A DNA stretch of 27,818 bases from Clostridia bacterium (GTDB lineage: Bacteria > Bacillota > Clostridia > Oscillospirales > CAG-272): contig JAFTNI010000019.1 of NCBI GenBank assembly GCA_017451975.1, forward strand, positions 1-27,818. The letters run 5' to 3'. Positions 25,473 through 27,818 of the stretch are shown here, piece after piece (position 1 is the stretch's first letter; the number at the start of each line of letters is the position of its first letter). The position numbers were made by a program, and so were the translations under genes. The notes under the pieces were generated by a model that saw only the letters and a list, made by a program, of their open reading frames with translations, searched no databases and was not told the DNA's origin.

Positions 25473-25797
25473 GATAATATACACCTCTTATAATATATGT
25501 CGAAAACGAGGCAGTATTTTCTCACATATTTATTCACTTTTCTAGTATAACACACAATGCGCGCAAATGCAACCGAAAAATGCGAATATTTCGCACTTAA
25601 TGAAATCTTAAACTTTCAAAATCACGGCTATGAATTTACTATTAATATTATTATTGGTTATGGTGCCACTTGGCAGAAAGCGAAAATATAATAAATTGCA
25701 AAAATCGCGGGAAGCGATTTTTATTTCCCGAACGTTGCGTAAGAACTAGAGCTCTTACACAAAAAATCCTGCCGCGAGAGCAGGATTTTTCGTGTTC
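25473..25797. other. Intergenic region between gtrA-like gene and pfkA
   Basis: No gene is seen. It holds a possible minus-strand promoter for the GtrA gene (TTGCAT/TATACT, complement of 25544-25572), a small palindrome TGCGAA/TTCGCA near 25580-25594, a 9-bp hairpin at 25700-25722 whose GGGAA loop is complementary to TTCCC at 25725-25729, and the pfkA terminator. Confidence 0.5.
25761..25790 (-). terminator. Terminator of the phosphofructokinase gene
   Basis: An 11-bp stem AAAAATCCTGC / GCAGGATTTTT with a seven-base loop lies eight bases beyond the stop codon. T runs occur on both strands; on the minus strand the stem is followed by TTTTTTGTG, as expected for this gene. Confidence 0.85.
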
Positions 25798-26859
25798 TTA
25801 TCTGATGAGGTTTGCGAGTCTGTAATATTCTTCTGTGCGAGCTTTGAGCGTTGCGCATCTTTCGTCCATCCACGCTTTCTTTTCTGCGGGGATAGCAGCG
25901 ATTTCTTCTTCTGTAAGCTTGCCTTTATAAAGCTTGTCGAGCGTGAGCGCGTCCATAATGTCGATATCGCAGATTTTGCCGTCGTTTTTGCAGATAACGA
26001 TGTTGGATTTGCCTGCGATAAGTCTTTCTGCTGCTGCAGCGCCCATTTCGGAAGCTGTAAGTCTGTCTTCAAGAGAGGGGCAGCCGCCGCGCTGTACGTG
26101 CGCAAGAACGCAGAAGCGCGTTATAATGCCTGTTTCTTTTTCGATCGTCTTTGCAAGCTTTTCAGCGTAGCCGGGCAAGCCTTCGGAAACTACAACTATA
26201 ATGCCGCGTTTGCCGTTGAGGCGCTGTGTTTTGATTTTTTCAATAGCTTCTGCTTCATCGAAGGGAACTTCGGGAATAGCAACTGCGGAAGCACCTACTG
26301 CAATACCTGTACGAACTGCGATGTGGCCCGCGTTTCTGCCCATAACCTCGATAACGTTGCAGCGCGCGTGGGATTCGCACGTTGCACGGAGGCTGTCTGC
26401 CATTTCAACAACTGTGTTCATCGCCGTGTCGAAGCCTATTGTGTAGTCTGTGGAAGTAACGTCGGCATCGATAGTGCCGGGAACGGCTACTGTGGGAATG
26501 CCGAGCGCGGAAAGCTTTGTAGCACCCTGGAAAGTACCGTCACCGCCGCAAACGATGATGCCGTCGATGTTGTTAGCGCGGCAGATGTATGCAGCAAGGC
26601 GCTGATATTCGGGTTCCTTGAATTCGTCGCATCTTGCAGAGTAGAGAGCCGTGCCTGCTTCCGTGAGAATGTTGGAAACGCTTGTGGGGTGGGAAAGATC
26701 TCTGAACTTTCCTGCAAGAAGGCCTGCGTAGCCTTCTTCGATACCAACGACCTGAATGCCGTTTGCAATAGCCGTGCGGGCAGCCGCGCGGATGAAGGAG
26801 TTCATACCGGGAGCATCGCCACCGGATGTAAGAATTGCAATTTTTCTGATTTTAGCCAT
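25798..26859 (-). CDS. pfkA: 6-phosphofructokinase, ATP-dependent type, 353 aa
   Basis: Phosphorylates fructose 6-phosphate in glycolysis. The nucleotide loop is TSGGDAPGMN (11-20), the phosphoryl-transfer loop CGGDGTFQGA at 104-113 (a Gly after the Asp indicates ATP rather than PPi), and PGTIDAD at 127-133 holds the catalytic Asp131. The Gly before TID also fits an ATP enzyme. MGRNAGH and GFDTAMNTV are conserved. Two departures: the Asn normally between the two Asp of the TIDND motif is Ala132, and the chain has an extra charged C-terminal tail of roughly 25-30 residues relative to the 320-residue E. coli enzyme. I place the start at ATG 26859, where AAAGGTGG precedes it, not at the in-frame ATG 26901. 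Confidence 0.93.
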   Translation of the reverse strand: MAKIRKIAILTSGGDAPGMNSFIRAAARTAIANGIQVVGIEEGYAGLLAGKFRDLSHPTSVSNILTEAGTALYSARCDEFKEPEYQRLAAYICRANNIDGIIVCGGDGTFQGATKLSALGIPTVAVPGTIDADVTSTDYTIGFDTAMNTVVEMADSLRATCESHARCNVIEVMGRNAGHIAVRTGIAVGASAVAIPEVPFDEAEAIEKIKTQRLNGKRGIIVVVSEGLPGYAEKLAKTIEKETGIITRFCVLAHVQRGGCPSLEDRLTASEMGAAAAERLIAGKSNIVICKNDGKICDIDIMDALTLDKLYKGKLTEEEIAAIPAEKKAWMDERCATLKARTEEYYRLANLIR

Positions 26860-26921
26860 ATTGACCACCTTTATTTTAATAGTTTTATTTTTTAACGTCA
26901 TAAATTCGGGTACAACCCATA

Positions 26922-27626
26922 TTATTTTTCTGTTTTTCCACCCGTGAGGAAATCAAGCGCGCGGGGTACGGAATCTTTCGCGTTGCCCCAAGGCTCGTTA
27001 TCGTAGCGGTAATCGAACTTTTTGCAGAACCAGCTTACATCTTCGTTAAGCTCGTCTATATATTTGCGCTCTATAGCCTTTGCTACCTCGAAAAATTCTG
27101 CAAATTTTTTCTTATCCAGCCCGGCTCTGCCGTATTGCAGAAGCTTTTTATAGTGGGGCAGGCAGAAGCAGCGCTGGTTTTTGAACTTTCTGCGGAAGTC
27201 TTCGTCTGTTTCCCAGATATATATCGTATTATCGTACATTTTCGTTATGGAATATGCGATTTTGTTGCAAAGGTAGCAGGAATGCTCTACCTTTTCTATA
27301 GCTGCCTCGGATTTTTCGCCCTTGCCGTCGAAAAGAGGTTTTTTGAAAACCTTTTCGTTTACCTCGGCAATGTGGCTTTCCAGAATGAGCGCAAGCCCCA
27401 AGCGGTTGCCTTTTTCATACATTCTGTTGAAGTGCCCGCGGCAAAAGCCCTGCTTGTTTGTTTCTATGCGTATGTCGGGCTCCATCATAGCCGCGCCCAT
27501 AACCGCTTCGAGCGCGTTGTTTTCGAGCATTTCGTAAAGCTCGCAGAAGGGGCATATCGGTTTTTCGCTATCCTCGGCTTTATCGAAGGCCTCGTTTATA
27601 GGAATAGTATATATGGTTTCTGCCAT
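26922..27626 (-). CDS. Cysteine-pair protein, probably DUF6062 family, 234 aa
   Basis: A soluble protein with paired metal-binding-like motifs: C-P-F-C near residue 25, 'FCRGH' near 62, C-Y-L-C near 117 and C-F-C-L-P-H near 154. These suggest one or two zinc or other metal/disulfide sites formed by duplicated halves of about 90 residues. I believe this matches the DUF6062 family of Clostridia, from memory and with moderate confidence; no function is known to me. AAGGAG precedes the ATG. It is 18 bases downstream of the nuclease-family gene, and pfkA follows after 62 bases without a convincing terminator, so the three may be cotranscribed. Confidence 0.7.
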   Translation of the reverse strand: MAETIYTIPINEAFDKAEDSEKPICPFCELYEMLENNALEAVMGAAMMEPDIRIETNKQGFCRGHFNRMYEKGNRLGLALILESHIAEVNEKVFKKPLFDGKGEKSEAAIEKVEHSCYLCNKIAYSITKMYDNTIYIWETDEDFRRKFKNQRCFCLPHYKKLLQYGRAGLDKKKFAEFFEVAKAIERKYIDELNEDVSWFCKKFDYRYDNEPWGNAKDSVPRALDFLTGGKTEK

Positions 27627-27644
27627 AGTATGCTCCTTGCCTTA

Positions 27645-27818
27645 TCAGTCGAGCTCAAGCTCGGCGTAGTAGGGGTAATGGTCGGAGAATTTTGCCTGCG
27701 GTATACCTGCCGCGAGAACCTTGAATTCCTCGGAAACGAAGATATAGTCTATGCGTATACCCTTGCCGCCGTTGATCTCTTTTTCAACAAGAGCGGGACT
27801 ATCAAATCTGGTGGGGAA
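27645..27818 (-). CDS. Endonuclease/exonuclease/phosphatase-family protein, C-terminal 57 aa (cut by window end)
   Basis: Only the C terminus is visible. It reads 'GIRIDYIFVSEEFKV' and ends 'FSDHYPYYAELELD', the two closing motifs of the endonuclease/exonuclease/phosphatase fold: Arg-Ile-Asp-Tyr-Ile and the catalytic Ser-Asp-His. The family includes exonuclease III-like repair enzymes, phospholipases and phosphatases; the DHYP ending is more common in the stand-alone metal-dependent hydrolases than in ExoIII, so no finer name is given. The gene begins beyond the window and leads into the Cys-pair gene. Confidence 0.85.
   Translation of the reverse strand, partial: FPTRFDSPALVEKEINGGKGIRIDYIFVSEEFKVLAAGIPQAKFSDHYPYYAELELD

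Overview
The window looks like a chromosomal segment of a low-to-mid GC Bacillota (Clostridia-type, probably gut-associated) bacterium. Reasons: strong AGGAGG ribosome-binding sites throughout, sigma-A promoters of the TTGACA-17-TATAAT type, stem-plus-T-run terminators, and a gene set (PyrK/PyrD1B pair, M3 oligoendopeptidase, GtrA, cupin, BspA-type leucine-rich repeats) typical of that group. The taxonomic call is inference; there is no rRNA here.

Layout. 1-1700: three small genes on +, namely a membrane protein cut by the window edge, a BspA-like leucine-rich-repeat protein and a small cupin. 1786-2562: a monocistronic bacterial-PH-like membrane protein with its own promoter and terminator. 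2646-12616: a complete de novo pyrimidine operon, pyrC-carA-carB-pyrK-pyrD-pyrF-pyrE-pyrB, preceded by a consensus promoter and an attenuator-like leader and closed by a terminator. 12636-12955: a structured non-coding element bounded by inverted palindromes. 13010-14698 (-): M3 oligoendopeptidase. 14863-21491 (+): an ABC export operon of the GldA/GldF/GldG/DUF4340 type plus a DUF2238-like membrane protein. 21501-22134 (-): a P-loop kinase and an overlapping 46-aa membrane peptide. 22228-23121 (+): EamA transporter. 23203-23386: a compound inverted-repeat element. 23453-25472 (-): a flavin oxidoreductase and GtrA. 25798-27818 (-): phosphofructokinase, a Cys-pair protein, and the C-terminal end of an endonuclease/exonuclease/phosphatase-family gene.

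The pyrimidine operon is the most interesting part. All eight genes needed for UMP synthesis are present in one transcription unit, yet the enzymes of the first three steps all depart from the textbook form. CarA keeps the fold and most of the glutamine-pocket residues but has lost all three residues of the glutaminase triad (Cys to Gly, His to Glu, Glu to Asn), which predicts an ammonia-dependent carbamoyl-phosphate synthase. PyrB carries a C-terminal PyrI-like zinc domain without the PyrI nucleotide-binding domain. PyrC is interrupted by a single in-frame TAG at codon 196 with perfect homology on both sides. TAG ends none of the 26 genes I could assign stops to, so the internal amber could be recoded or suppressed, but a point mutation or a sequencing error is at least as likely.

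Most other genes are ordinary. Several families of intergenic palindromic repeats are present and are listed separately.
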